From positions 186,001-250,000 of the forward strand of contig JAWKNY010000002.1 of assembly GCA_041391485.1 (NCBI GenBank): a stretch of DNA of 64,000 nt, in the 5' to 3' direction. Source of the DNA: JACKAF01 sp041391485. Its GTDB lineage: Bacteria > Bdellovibrionota > FAC87 > UBA2466 > JACKAF01. A program made the position numbers and the translations under genes. Below are positions 27,245 to 36,145 of the stretch, one piece after another. The stretch's first letter is position 1. Each line of letters begins with the position of its first letter. The notes under the pieces were generated by a model. It made no database searches. It had not been told where the DNA came from and worked only from the letters and a program-made list of their open reading frames with translations.

Positions 27245-28172
27245 TGGACTCCTCCCGACCCTCGTAGCGTTGTCCCGTCTGTTTGATGAAAAAGTCCTCA
27301 AGAGTTGGTTTGCCCACACGCAACGAATCAATGCGTTCGCCCCAACGTTCCATGATCCACGCAACACGCTTGTGGGCTTCGTGGCCTTCGGCCCTCAACT
27401 CTTCGCCAACAAGTTGCAGCTCCAGACCCGACTCTTTTTGGATTTCCTGCTGTAAGCCGGCAGCTCCGGCCGCAGTAATCGTAAGAATCTCCTGCTGCAT
27501 GCTCGCCGTTAGATTTCTCGGCGTATCGTAAGCGACAAGCTTTCCGCCTTCCAATAGCGCCACCCGATCACAGATCTCGGCTTCTTCGAGGTAATGCGTG
27601 GTGAAAAGAATCGTCATCCCTTCGGCACTGCGAAGTTTCTGGAAATAACTAAGCAAGTCTCGGCGAATGTGTGCGTCCAAGCCGGTCGTGGGTTCGTCTA
27701 AAATGAGTAGACGGGGCTTGTGTAGAAGCGCCTTGGCGATCTCCACGCGGCGTTGCAGTCCACCGGAGAGAGATTCCACCTTGTCACGGCTTCGATCCCG
27801 AACGCCGAGGTGTTCTAGCACCGAGGCGATGCGGTCCTCTAACACTTTGCCCGAAAGGCCGTAAAGCCAGCCTTGAATCTTCAGGTTTTCCGCCACGCCA
27901 AGTTTCTTATCCAGGGCGGGGGACTGAAAAACAACGCCGATGCGTTTGCGGATTTCTGCCACCTGCGAAATCGGAAACCCTAGAATTTTCAATTCTCGGA
28001 ACTCGGAAGCATTTGCGTGGAGAGAATCTTAAAGCCGTGCTTTTACCGCTACCGTTGGGACCGATCAAGCCAAAGACGGAGCCAGCGGGAATCTCCAATG
28101 AGATCGTCCAGAGCCAGTCTTTTCCCCGTATTCGTGCCGGATGTGTTGAGTCAGAATCGCCGCGGTGTCCAT
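27237..28172 (-). CDS. ABC transporter ATP-binding protein, several frame breaks in the 5' quarter
   Basis: This is the energising subunit for the permease above (DrrA-like family). Walker A is GPNGSGKST near residue 42, the signature is ESLSGGLQRR, Walker B is RLLILDEPTTGLD and the switch His is in LFTTHYLEEAE. I start at ATG 28172 (MDTAAILTQHIRHEYGEK). The open frame of 27992 lacks Walker A. To join them, bases must be restored near 28115 (around EKRLALDD), near 28095 (a lost TC repeat), near 28027 (A2 to A3 in STALKIL) and near 28000 (G to GG before ELKILGF). ATG 28172 is 6 bases past the corrected ctaB stop. Confidence 0.88.
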
Positions 28173-28178
28173 AGTCCC

Positions 28179-29055
28179 TCAATAGATCTGGTCAAATATT
28201 AAAAGCGCACTGATCGCCGGCAGGTATAGGATAGAAGCAAGGAAAAGCCCTCAGGCACGCTTGCGCGACCGGTCCCTCGAAAGTTGCCACACCTTCTGCA
28301 ACATCACCCCACCGAAAAATAAAGCTCCAACGAAATAGAAAGTCCCGGCCATGCCCCGAAGCGTGGGCAAGATACTTATCACGAGTAAAGCGAGACAATA
28401 GAGTGCTGCCTGCTGAAAGGTAGAACTTCCTTCAGGGTCTTCCACGGGGAGCACCGCAAAATCCCCCGCGCGTAGTCGTCTTTATACATCCACGCAATAG
28501 CCAAAAAATGCGGGACCTGCCAAAGAAATAAGATGCCGAAAAGGATAAGCCCCGCCACGCGATCATGCCATACCCCGCTGTCCAGCCCATCAACGGAGGA
28601 ATCGCTCCCGGAATAGCCCCAATCAGGGTGGCCAGGGAGGAAAGCGGTTTGGCGGGGGTGTAGACCGCCAAATAGAAAAAAAGAGTAAAGGCCGCCAAGA
28701 CCGCGGTCACCGCATTTACAAATAGAAGTAGAATGAGCACACCGCCCAAGGAGGCGGCATAGCCGAAATACAATACGGATCTACGTTGCAGTCGCCCGGA
28801 CGGGAGAGGGCGAAACTTGGTGCGCTCCATTGCCGCATCCCTCGCCACCTCGATCCACTGGTTCAAGGCGGCAGAACCGATCCCGACGAGGCTCGTACCA
28901 AGGGCGGTCGCAAAAAAACGAAACCAATCGAAACCTTCATTGAGAGAGCGTCGGGCCAGAACATAGCCAAGGCCCACCATGATAACAGCCATCGCCGACA
29001 AACGAGGCTTGGACAGTTCGTAGTACGCCGCTAACTTTTCCCGATCCCAATTCAT
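28179..29055 (-). CDS. ctaB: Heme O synthase (protoheme IX farnesyltransferase), one frame break and an in-frame TGA
   Basis: This UbiA-type membrane enzyme adds a farnesyl group to heme B. From ATG 29055 it shows YYELSKPRLSAMAV and then the prenyl-diphosphate site IGSAALNQWIEVARDAAMER. The YTPAKPLSSLATLIGAIPGA block follows. The frame breaks near 28552: G4 to G5 restores LILFGILFLWQVPHFLA and DDYARGDFAVLPVEDPEG. An in-frame TGA (28253-28251) then follows KRA. Reading past it gives a 23-residue hydrophobic end (GLFLASILYLP) typical of CtaB, stopping at 28179. It overlaps ctaA as ATGA. Confidence 0.9.
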
Positions 29056-30013
29056 GCAGGAACATTGGCGGTCCGAAGAACGCGCTTCCCTTCCGCGGGC
29101 ACGTACAAACGGTTGCAAGCCAGCGCCAAACCAACGGAAGAGGCGAAACAACTGGCGCCCACGACCAGATGTAAACTGGTAATCCAAACGGGACGCGCCG
29201 CCCAGATCGAAACAGCGCCAAGTACCAGTTGGATTGCAATCAGAGAAACCAACAGGCCAACGATCCCGACAAGCGCCGAGGATTCGAAGTAGTCCATGTA
29301 AATGCGTGTTGCCAGCCAAAGGGTGGTGACCGTAACGACGACAGCTCCCACCCGGTGCAAAAAGTGAACGGTCACTCCCAACGTTTCGAAGGGTGGAACA
29401 ATGCCCCCAAACGCGAGAGGAAAATCCGGAATGGCGAGGCCTGCACCCAAGTGGCGCATGGTCGCCCCCAAAGCCAGCTGAACGAAGAATAGAATAACGA
29501 GAAGGCGTGCATGGATGTGCAAAGAAAAAAGCTGATCCGAAACCCATTGTGGTTTGGCAGACGCCCACCAACGAGACGTCATGACACTGAGTGAAACGGT
29601 AAGGCAGAAAAAGATCTGCGCTAGGCAAGCGTGCGCTACTGATACTGCCGGGGGCAAGCGGTAGAGTACCGTGATCCCACCCAATACCGCCTGCAATACG
29701 ACTGCGAACAAGGCCACACTGGCCGTGCAGCGAATATATTGAGGAATGGATCGCACGAGCCAACAGGAAATACAAAGTCCGAGCATCAAGATGCCGACCG
29801 TACCGGCAACCATTCGATGGCCATGCTCATAAAGCACGCCGCCCACCATCCGCGGAAAAACTGCCCAAAGGACAACGGCCAGTCCGGTACAGCCAAACTG
29901 GAGCCGGTACTGGTAACCAGCGCCCCTACAAGGAGCAGGAATAACGTCGACAGCGAGGTCACCACCGCGTACCAGTGGAGCCAGCGCGGACAGAAGTCGC
30001 TTAGCTTATTCAA
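29052..30013 (-). CDS. ctaA: Heme A synthase (COX15/CtaA), one frame break
   Basis: It oxidises heme O to heme A in the inner membrane, after CtaB. Eight predicted helices are visible once the pieces are joined. The first part carries GALVTSTGSSLAVPDWPLSFG, and the second half repeats it as GAGLAIPDFPLAFG, the internal duplication typical of the family. Candidate heme-ligand His residues lie in EHGHRMVAG, VAHACLAQ, VHFLHRVGA and SLHLVVGA. The frame breaks near 29850; C2 to C3 gives FFPRMVGGVLYEHGH. The start is TTG 30013 with AAAGG upstream. Confidence 0.92.
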
Positions 30014-30327
30014 AAAGTACCTTTGCGGCTTCGGGAGCTTTTTCTGTTCGGGGGGGGACCGTCTGCCGAGTCACGCGCGGACTTTTTTGAGTTTGTGTCG
30101 GCAAATTGAGGAGAAACACGATGAGTGCGACCGGCACTAAGGTCCACAGCAAGTGTGTTTCCAAAGGCCCAAGTACAAAGCGCGTGCTTTTTTGGCGACG
30201 CCTGGCTCCCCCTGCTAGAAGATAGCCATCGAACACCACGAAAAACAACGAGCGCCACCAAGGCGATGCCCACATAAGGCACGTCGGTAGCGCTCGTTAG
30301 ATTAAAGATTCCCGTCAACCAATCCAT
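30006..30327 (-). CDS. Small membrane protein resembling the oxidase subunit II membrane hairpin, one frame break
   Basis: It starts at ATG 30327, 7 bases after the cupredoxin-like gene, and overlaps ctaA by 8 bases. It has two hydrophobic segments: VPYVGIALVALVV with its continuation, and ETHLLWTLVPVALIVFLLNL, joined by a basic loop (GGARRRQKST). The second resembles the TM2 entry of cytochrome oxidase subunit II (the EIxWTxxP motif), but no CuA domain follows; the tail is only Pro/Lys-rich. The frame shifts near 30240. Dropping one T from T5 joins the halves at VFDGYLLAGG. The function is unknown. Confidence 0.6.
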
Positions 30328-30334
30328 CTAAAAA

Positions 30335-31026
30335 CTAGTAGGAAAAGTCTACGGTCTTAGCGTCGCCAGCAGCGGCAACCTTAACCGTCGCGGTCTTGGT
30401 TTTCAGTTTCTCATGCCAAGCTTCGATGGTGTAGTCGCCCGAGGAACATCCTTCAGGGTGAACGAACCATCGTCACCAGTCACAGCGAAGTACGGGTTGT
30501 CGACCACGCCCACGTAGGCAGTCATCCAACCGTGCACATCGCACTTAAACTTGATCATGGTTTCGGGCTTGGAGAACGTCTTGGTCACTTTCTGACCCTT
30601 GGTCGCCATTCCCATGTTGAAACCAGCGTTCTTCTTCGCCATCGAATGGACGTTGTGAAGAGTGGAATCGCTGTTAATGATCTCAAACGGCTGGCCCACC
30701 TGCACGCCAATGACGTGGGGATGGTAAACACAACCCTTTTGATCAAACTCAACGGCCTTGGTAGGGGCACTGCCCTTTTTCGCACCCGACTTGATGTAAA
30801 CAAAAACGTTCTTAAGCGTCTTGTTGGAATTCACCACTACGCGCTCGTCGGTAGCCGGATTTGCCTTATTAGCACTCGCGCAGTACGGGTCTGCATTCAT
30901 GCGAATGGGCTTGTCCTTGGGGGCTGCCTTAGCATAGCTAATCTTGCCGGTAATCGTTGCCGCTTGGGTCGATGCCAGCATGAACTGCACTCCGACCACT
31001 ACTGCAAGCCATGAAAGGTTTTTCAT
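30335..31026 (-). CDS. Exported cupredoxin-like protein, one frame break at the 3' end
   Basis: This is a periplasmic protein with signal peptide (residues 1-22, ending TQA-A). The core looks like a blue-copper fold with candidate ligands in STLHNVHSM, and Cys and His in KFKCDVHGWMTAYVG. A carboxypeptidase-regulatory-like beta domain follows (TGDDGSFTLKDVP). The observed frame stops at 30403. One extra base near 30443 restores SGDYTIEAWHEKLKTKTATV and ends at TAG 30335. AAGGAGA precedes ATG 31026. As first gene of the oxidase-carotenoid operon it may carry electrons or copper for the oxidase. Confidence 0.85.
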
Positions 31027-31066
31027 GTTTTGTTCTCCTTTATATGCAAAACCAATTTCGGTTAGG

Positions 31067-31095
31067 ACTATAGGGGCGCCCTTTCAGGCTGGCAA
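31067..31095 (-). promoter_or_regulatory. Sigma-70-type promoter of the cupredoxin-cta-crt operon
   Basis: On the minus strand TTGCCA (31095-31090) and TATAGT (31072-31067) are exactly 17 bases apart. It lies 41 bases before ATG 31026. No other gap longer than 7 bases occurs in the next 10 kb, so this may drive all twelve genes. Confidence 0.7.
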
Positions 31096-31181
31096 CCGTG
31101 ATTTTCCTATTTAGACCGGCTCAGGGCGAGAACAAAATTTACCATTAATTTTATGTAGTTGCATAGGGTTCGGCGCGGGCG

Positions 31182-32800
31182 TTAACGCTTCGCAATGGGA
31201 AAGCGCCGGCCCGTACCAAACGCTTTGCGGCTGACCCGCAAAACGGGGGAAGCTGAGCCCGCTTGAACTCGCTGGCCGCGTAAAGTCGCGAAAATAAGGC
31301 CTCGGCATTCCTATCGCTTTGCCCCCCCGCACGCGCTTGCACGACACGCTGTTCCACCAACGCGTCCAACGTCTCGTAATCCGGTAGCGAGTCCGAGTCC
31401 GCCTGGTTTTCGCGCAGCTCGGCGCTGGGAGCGCGGTTAAGAATCCCCTCCGGAATTTGCATGCCGTGATCGTTGAGCGCGCGGGCGAGCGCGTACACCT
31501 GGTCCTTCGTGAGATCGCCAAGGACAGAGAGCGCGCCAGCGCTATCGCCGTACAAAGTAGCGTAGCCGGTGGAAATCTCACTTTTGTTGCTGGTGTTCAA
31601 AAGCAGTGCACCTTTTTCGTTCGCAAGTGCCATCAAAAGCGTCATGCGGATGCGCGGCTGGATATTTTCAAGGGCCACCTCTTCCAAGGGGTGCCCGAAC
31701 CATTCCGGCCAAAGACCGCGGTACTTTTCAAAAAGAGGTTCAATGCTCAATTCTTTGAAAGAGACGCCAAGTTTTTCACAAAGCACGCGCGCATCACTCT
31801 TGCTGCCAGAAGAGGTAAACCGAGTAGGCAGCGACAACGCATAGACATGCTCTTTACCCAAGGCGCGAACCGCGAGCGCTACGACGACGGCGCTATCGAT
31901 ACCGCCGCTCACCCCCACGACGACGTTCGAAGCGCGACACTTGCGGACGTAATCACGGACTCCGAGTTCGAGCGCCCCCAAAAGCCACTCGGCATCCGAT
32001 TTCGGGTACACAGGTCGGTCCTCACTTACCGTCGGTAAACTCGCTACTACCAGGGCTTCTTCGAAGGCAGGTCCTGCAGCCAGCACCTTCCCGTTTCCGA
32101 CCAGAGCGCTGCAGCCGTCGAACAACAATTCATCATTGCCGCCTACTTGGTTGCAAAACGCCACAGGCGCTCGAAGTCTCTGCGAGACATGAAGTAAAAG
32201 TCGTTCACGCGCCTGGTGTTTGAGCAGATGAAAAGGCGACGCCGAAGGCACCACCAGCAAATCCAGGCCTGCCTTCTCTAGATCTGCCATCGGGTGCGTT
32301 CCATAAAGGCGGTTTAAGAAACCCGTCTCATTCCAAACGTCTTCGCAAATGGCCAACCCGATTTTTTTCTTTTTAATCTCTACGATCGTAGGGGAACTTC
32401 CCGGCTCAAAATAGCGGGGCTCATCAAACACATCGTAATAGGGGAGCAAGCGTTTTCTATAAGTGGCGATGCGCTTGCCCTCATGTACCACCGCTAGCGA
32501 ATTGAAAAAAGGACGGCCACTCGGCTCGTTGTTAGGCTCCACGAATCCTAAAAAGACCGCGACCCGGCGGCAGGCTGTCTCTACTTTTTCTAAAGCGGCG
32601 AGCTGGCGAGAAACAAAACCTTCTTCGAACAAAAGATCTCGAGGTGGGTAGCCGGTAAGACTGAGTTCCGGAAAGATGAGCAGGTCTACTCCCTGTTTCT
32701 CGGCCATTTCCAAACGTTGGAGAATGGCAGCCAAATTGCCATCCAAATCACCAATGACAGGGTTACACTGGGCGAGTCCGATTTTCAGTTCCGGGGTCAC
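31182..32800 (-). CDS. nadE: Glutamine-dependent NAD+ synthetase, one frame break at the 3' end
   Basis: It makes NAD from deamido-NAD, ATP and glutamine. An N-terminal nitrilase-type glutaminase domain (catalytic Glu in FPELSLTGYPP, Lys in YRKRLLP, Cys in LAICEDVW) is followed by the synthetase domain with P-loop VVGVSGGIDSAVVVAL and LLNTSNKSEISTGYATLYGD. The observed frame runs to 31151 with an odd tail. One extra G near 31241 restores PPVLRVSRKAFGTGRRFPI and a stop at 31182. GTG 32800 overlaps the anti-sigma stop as GTGA. Confidence 0.94.
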
Positions 32801-33351
32801 TTCTCGGGGACATTACCACTCTGCAGCTGAAATGTCCTTTCGAACTCTTCTGCGGAAAGGCCACCCTCTTCCCAGACACTGCCGGAGAAGTTTTCAGCCT
32901 GTTCGATCACCGCACCTTGAGCGTCCAGGATATCGGCTGCCCCGTGGTAGAGCGGGTAGTACCGAAGAAAATTGCCGGCTTCGCCTCCGCTCGTGGAAGC
33001 GAGCATTCGGGAGACTACCGGAACGGACTTCGGGTAGAGAACGGACAAGCCCAGCAAGACGGCTAAAGGTACGCCGGCAAAAACGGCTACCTGGGCGGCG
33101 CGGGCCGAAAGACTTTTCCGGGAACGAGCGCCCTCTGACGCTTCCATGATCCGCACGGCGACGTCGTTGCTGATGTCTCTTACAGGCAGCCCTTCCAACA
33201 ACCTTAACGTAGAGACCAAGTCTTGGTACATCTCCCGGCAGTCCGGGTACTGTTCCAGACACTGCTTGACCTCGCTTTGGCGGGCCGCAGGAAGCAACTT
33301 TTCCACGTAGTCAGAAAGCAAGTTTTGGCAAAAAAACTTTGATATAGCCAT
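32797..33351 (-). CDS. Putative membrane anti-sigma factor
   Basis: This 184-residue protein sits right after a sigma-like gene (TAATG overlap). Residues 1-55 resemble the cytoplasmic anti-sigma domain (LLSDYVEKLLPAARQSEVKQ, then CLEQYPDCREMYQDL). The first residue of the usual HxxxCxxC zinc motif is Gln and the cysteines are spaced differently, so zinc binding is doubtful. One transmembrane helix (VAVFAGVPLAVLLGLSVLY, about 88-107) is followed by a 75-residue periplasmic domain. It probably holds the sigma factor at the membrane. The family assignment rests partly on context. Confidence 0.75.
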   Translation of the reverse strand: MAISKFFCQNLLSDYVEKLLPAARQSEVKQCLEQYPDCREMYQDLVSTLRLLEGLPVRDISNDVAVRIMEASEGARSRKSLSARAAQVAVFAGVPLAVLLGLSVLYPKSVPVVSRMLASTSGGEAGNFLRYYPLYHGAADILDAQGAVIEQAENFSGSVWEEGGLSAEEFERTFQLQSGNVPEK

Positions 33352-33917
33352 TACGTTGTTGCCTCACTGGAGCGGGATACCAAACGTCCTCGCAGAAAGT
33401 TTGCAAAGTCGAGTCGTCCGCGATTGAGGCGGTGGCGGTAGACACCCCAACGCATTCCCAAAATCTGCATGGTTTGCTCATCGTCAAACTTCAAAATGTC
33501 TCGTAAAACAACGGGCGCTCGCAGATCGGCGTCCAAGCTAAGAATGCGCTGAAAGATTTGTTCACGCACGTGGGTATCTTCGGCATTCGCCCCGGCGAGT
33601 AAGTCGCGACCAAAGTCTTTGAGATCGCGCGTGTCGCGACCCACGTGAAGATTGTGCTCCTGAGCGGCGAGGTGGCGCTGGATAAAAGTCCAGGCGACTT
33701 GAAAGAGTCTTATCTTTAGTTCGGAGTCGCTGTATTCCGCCGCGTGGGATTCGAGGCGCCGGTACACCTTTCCGAATTCAGCGAAGATGTTGATCACGAG
33801 TGGGGCTACCAGTGCCGGATCGTAAAGCATGTACTCACAAAAGTTGTACACGCGGCGGTCCTGCTCCTTGACGACCTCACGCAACTCCGGCAATCGGCTT
33901 TCGGTTTTTTCCCCCAT
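33351..33917 (-). CDS. Diverged ECF-type sigma factor
   Basis: The protein has 188 residues, about the length of an ECF sigma. A helical N-terminal half could be region 2 (VVINIFAEFGKVYRRL-like stretch near 45). The C-terminal half looks like region 4 with a helix-turn-helix: LDADLRAPVVLRDI, then DEQTMQILGMRWGVYRHRLNR. Sequence is diverged, so the call depends partly on the following gene, which looks like an anti-sigma factor. The ATG has no clear ribosome-binding site. Target promoters are unknown. Confidence 0.7.
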   Translation of the reverse strand: MGEKTESRLPELREVVKEQDRRVYNFCEYMLYDPALVAPLVINIFAEFGKVYRRLESHAAEYSDSELKIRLFQVAWTFIQRHLAAQEHNLHVGRDTRDLKDFGRDLLAGANAEDTHVREQIFQRILSLDADLRAPVVLRDILKFDDEQTMQILGMRWGVYRHRLNRGRLDFANFLRGRLVSRSSEATT

Positions 33918-33988
33918 GGCTTTTTAGTCTAACCCAAAACGGGGTCGCCTTACAGGGACTTGCTTGCTTGAGGGGCCCGTCCGTCCAT

Positions 33989-35013
33989 TTACCCTAAAGC
34001 AGAACGGATGTTTTCCGTATACGGAGCCTTCAATACCCCTCGCTCGCACACGATGCCCGTAATCAGTTGGTGGGGCGTCACGTCAAACGCCGGGTTATAG
34101 ACCGGCCAGGGCTCAGGCGGCGCGTTGTCCCCTAAAATGGAAAGGATTTCCTTGGCGTCACGCTGCTCAATTGGGATTTCAGCGCCCGACGTCAGACTGA
34201 GATCGAATGTGGAGCTAGGGGCCACAACGTAAAAGGGAATCCCATGGTACTTCGCCGCCACCGCGAGCGCGTACGTCCCAATCTTGTTCGCGGCATCGCC
34301 GTTAGAGGCGATGCGATCCGCTCCCAGAAAAACGGCTTCGATTCTACCTGCCGCCATTAAGGACGCCGCCATATTGTCGCAGATGGCAGTAAAAGGGATT
34401 TCGTTCTTGTAGAGTTCCCAGGCCGTCAACCGCAGCCCCTGAAGGACGGGACGAGTCTCGCAGGTAAACACGTGGCTAACCCGGTCATTCAAATACGCGC
34501 CGTGAATAAGACCAAAGGCAGTACCAATTCCACCTGTCGCCAAATCACCCGTATTGCAGTAGGTGCCGACTGACATTTTCCGATCGAACAGCTCGAGTCC
34601 GTAACGTGCAATGTCCAGGTTAAACTGAATATCTTCTTGATGAAGCGCCAACGCCTCGTTGAGAAGAGCGACGGGATCCCTTTCGGTGACTCCGCCACGC
34701 TCAGCATCCGTTGCACCGCCCACGAAAGATTTACCGCCGTGGGACGGGCTTCACGAATCTCAGACAACGCGTTTGTGAAAGCTCTCTGGCTCTTTCTGGA
34801 TCTTTTGCCGCTCTCGCCGCCAAGACCACCGCAAAGCCCCCGCCACGCCAATCGCCGGTGCCGCGCACGGCGAGACAGCGGATGGTGCGACCACTTCGCG
34901 GTAGTCACGACAATCGAGATAGGCTTCCCGTCCGGGAATCCGGGTTTGGTCCACAAGCGACACGTGTCACCGCGCCACTCGACGGCTTTTACTCGGGATT
35001 GGGGCTGTTTCAT
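33989..35013 (-). CDS. mtnA: Methylthioribose-1-phosphate isomerase, five or so frame breaks
   Basis: It converts methylthioribose-1-phosphate to the ribulose form in methionine salvage. The clean C-terminal two thirds (34723 down) contain VGTYCNTGDLATGGIGTAFG with the catalytic Cys, ICDNMAASLMAAG with the catalytic Asp and FLGADRIASNGDAANKIGTY. The N-terminal part from ATG 35013 (KAVEWRGDTCRL, VDQTRIPGREAYL, GAPAIGVAGA, ARPTAVNLSWAVQRML) is scattered over all three frames. Breaks fall near 34955, 34880-34910, 34850, 34790 and 34690. The C-terminal piece alone is incomplete. Confidence 0.9.
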
Positions 35014-35059
35014 GCTGAAACAGTTACCCAATACCGGACGAGAACCCGCTGCGCGGCGC

Positions 35060-35533
35060 TTAGCCGAAATCAAGTTCTTCGTCGTAGTCGTCGGAACGCT
35101 CAAACAACATGGAGTCACCGCCGACTGAATAGCCGACCTTGATCTCGTGTCATACTCGAGGCGTTCAGCTTCGGGATCGTTTTGGGAAAATCTCTCCTCG
35201 TTAGACGCACCGCATTCGACATTCTTGGGACGTCGTCCTCGTCGCCCAGCGGGCTTCTTGGCTGCGTTATCCGACTTTCGCCCTCGTCCTCGCGTTCGCG
35301 TTTGCGACGTCGATGGTTTCCATCAGACGCTCCGAGATCCCCACCGCTTTCTTTTTCTTGTGCTCTCTTCGGCTTGTCCGCCCGCTTTCCGCAACTGCTC
35401 CAGCCGGATTTGTCCGAAGCTTTGCCGGAGACGAGCTGCCAGAGACGTTGGCTTTGTGGACTGCGGGTTTAGACGCAGCAATTGGTTTAGAAGTCTTCCT
35501 TGCGGAGACCTTTAGTTTGCGTTTCGCGGCCAT
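35060..35533 (-). CDS. Basic AT-hook protein with acidic tail, frame breaks
   Basis: The first 86 residues from ATG 35533 (MAAKRKLKVSARKTSKPIA) are Lys/Arg/Ala/Ser-rich. The observed frame then stops at 35267. Dropping one A from the A3 near 35275 continues it with SDNAAKKPAGRRGRRPKN, an AT-hook-like core that would bind the minor groove of AT-rich DNA. After a second break near 35135 it ends with an acidic patch, MLFERSDDYDEELDFG, at 35060. A run of G (AGGGGGG) precedes the start. I infer a nucleoid or regulatory protein. The C-terminal half is less certain because it needs two corrections. Confidence 0.6.
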
Positions 35534-35721
35534 ATTCCCCCCTAATGACTCCGCTGCAATGCTAAAATATTCTCGTTTTTCCCTTAACTGCCGATATGAA
35601 AGAAAGACATTTACGCTAGGTATATTTAATGGATAAACTCTTTTACCGACATTTGCAATACAAATTGGGAGTCGTATCCCACTTGAAGCCAGTGGACACA
35701 AATTAGAAAAGGAGTCAGGGC

Positions 35722-36145
35722 ATGGTAAAAGAAGAAGAAAAAGAAGACGCGTCGCCCCGGTGGCAAGAAAAGAAAACCACCAAGAAGGCGAGCAAAAAAG
35801 TAAAGAAGACGAAGAAAGCCAAAAAGAAAAAAACCTCTGCCAAGAAGAAAAAGGCGGATAAAGGCGAAGAAAAAGGGCGGCAAAAAACCCGCTAAGAAAA
35901 AAGCCAAGGCCAAGTGCAAAGCCACCAAGGCAAAACGACCGAAGCTCAACGTGGTTCGAGAAGTTCCGGTTGAAGTGGTTGGTTTCACCGAACCAATGGA
36001 AGTGGTAACGGCTGGAAGTCGGGAGTTTGAAGAGAGCCTCAGATTTCGAAAGCAACTGTTTGATTCAGATGATGACGACGATGACTTCTTGCAAAGAAAG
36101 CGGCAGCCTCGTACGAGGAAGACAACGACTAGTTCGCTTGAATGA
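35722..36145 (+). CDS. Histone-H1-like Lys-rich protein with acidic tail, frame break
   Basis: ATG 35722 has GGAG 9 bases upstream. The first 55 residues are about half Lys (KKTTKKASKKVKKTKKAKKK). The frame stops at 35895. One extra A in the A-run near 35870 joins it to KGGKKPAKKKAKAKCKATKA and RPKLNVVREVPVEVVGF. It then ends with an acidic run (LFDSDDDDDDFLQRKRQP) and stops at 36145. The composition resembles bacterial H1-like and HMG-like DNA-compacting proteins. It is divergent from the AT-hook gene, with 188 bases between the two starts. The run of A and K codons makes its exact frame uncertain. Confidence 0.6.

Noticed and set aside
28432..29775. A 447-residue ORF covering ctaB and the opposite frame of ctaA
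   Set aside because: Only the part from ATG 29055 matches CtaB. The N-terminal 240 residues are an out-of-frame reading of ctaA.
31457..32038. Plus-strand ORF of 193 codons inside nadE
   Set aside because: It is a shadow of the synthetase domain, with no ribosome-binding site or recognisable sequence.
35722..35900. Simple-sequence repeat tract rather than a gene
   Set aside because: The A/G-rich tract has a good ribosome-binding site, continues into non-repetitive coding sequence after one correction, and ends in a varied acidic tail, so a Lys-rich protein is more likely.
35267..36055. Minus-strand ORF running from the H1-like gene into the AT-hook gene
   Set aside because: Its first half is the hydrophobic, Phe-rich mirror of Lys codons in the plus-strand H1-like gene. 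Only the part from ATG 35533 is credible.
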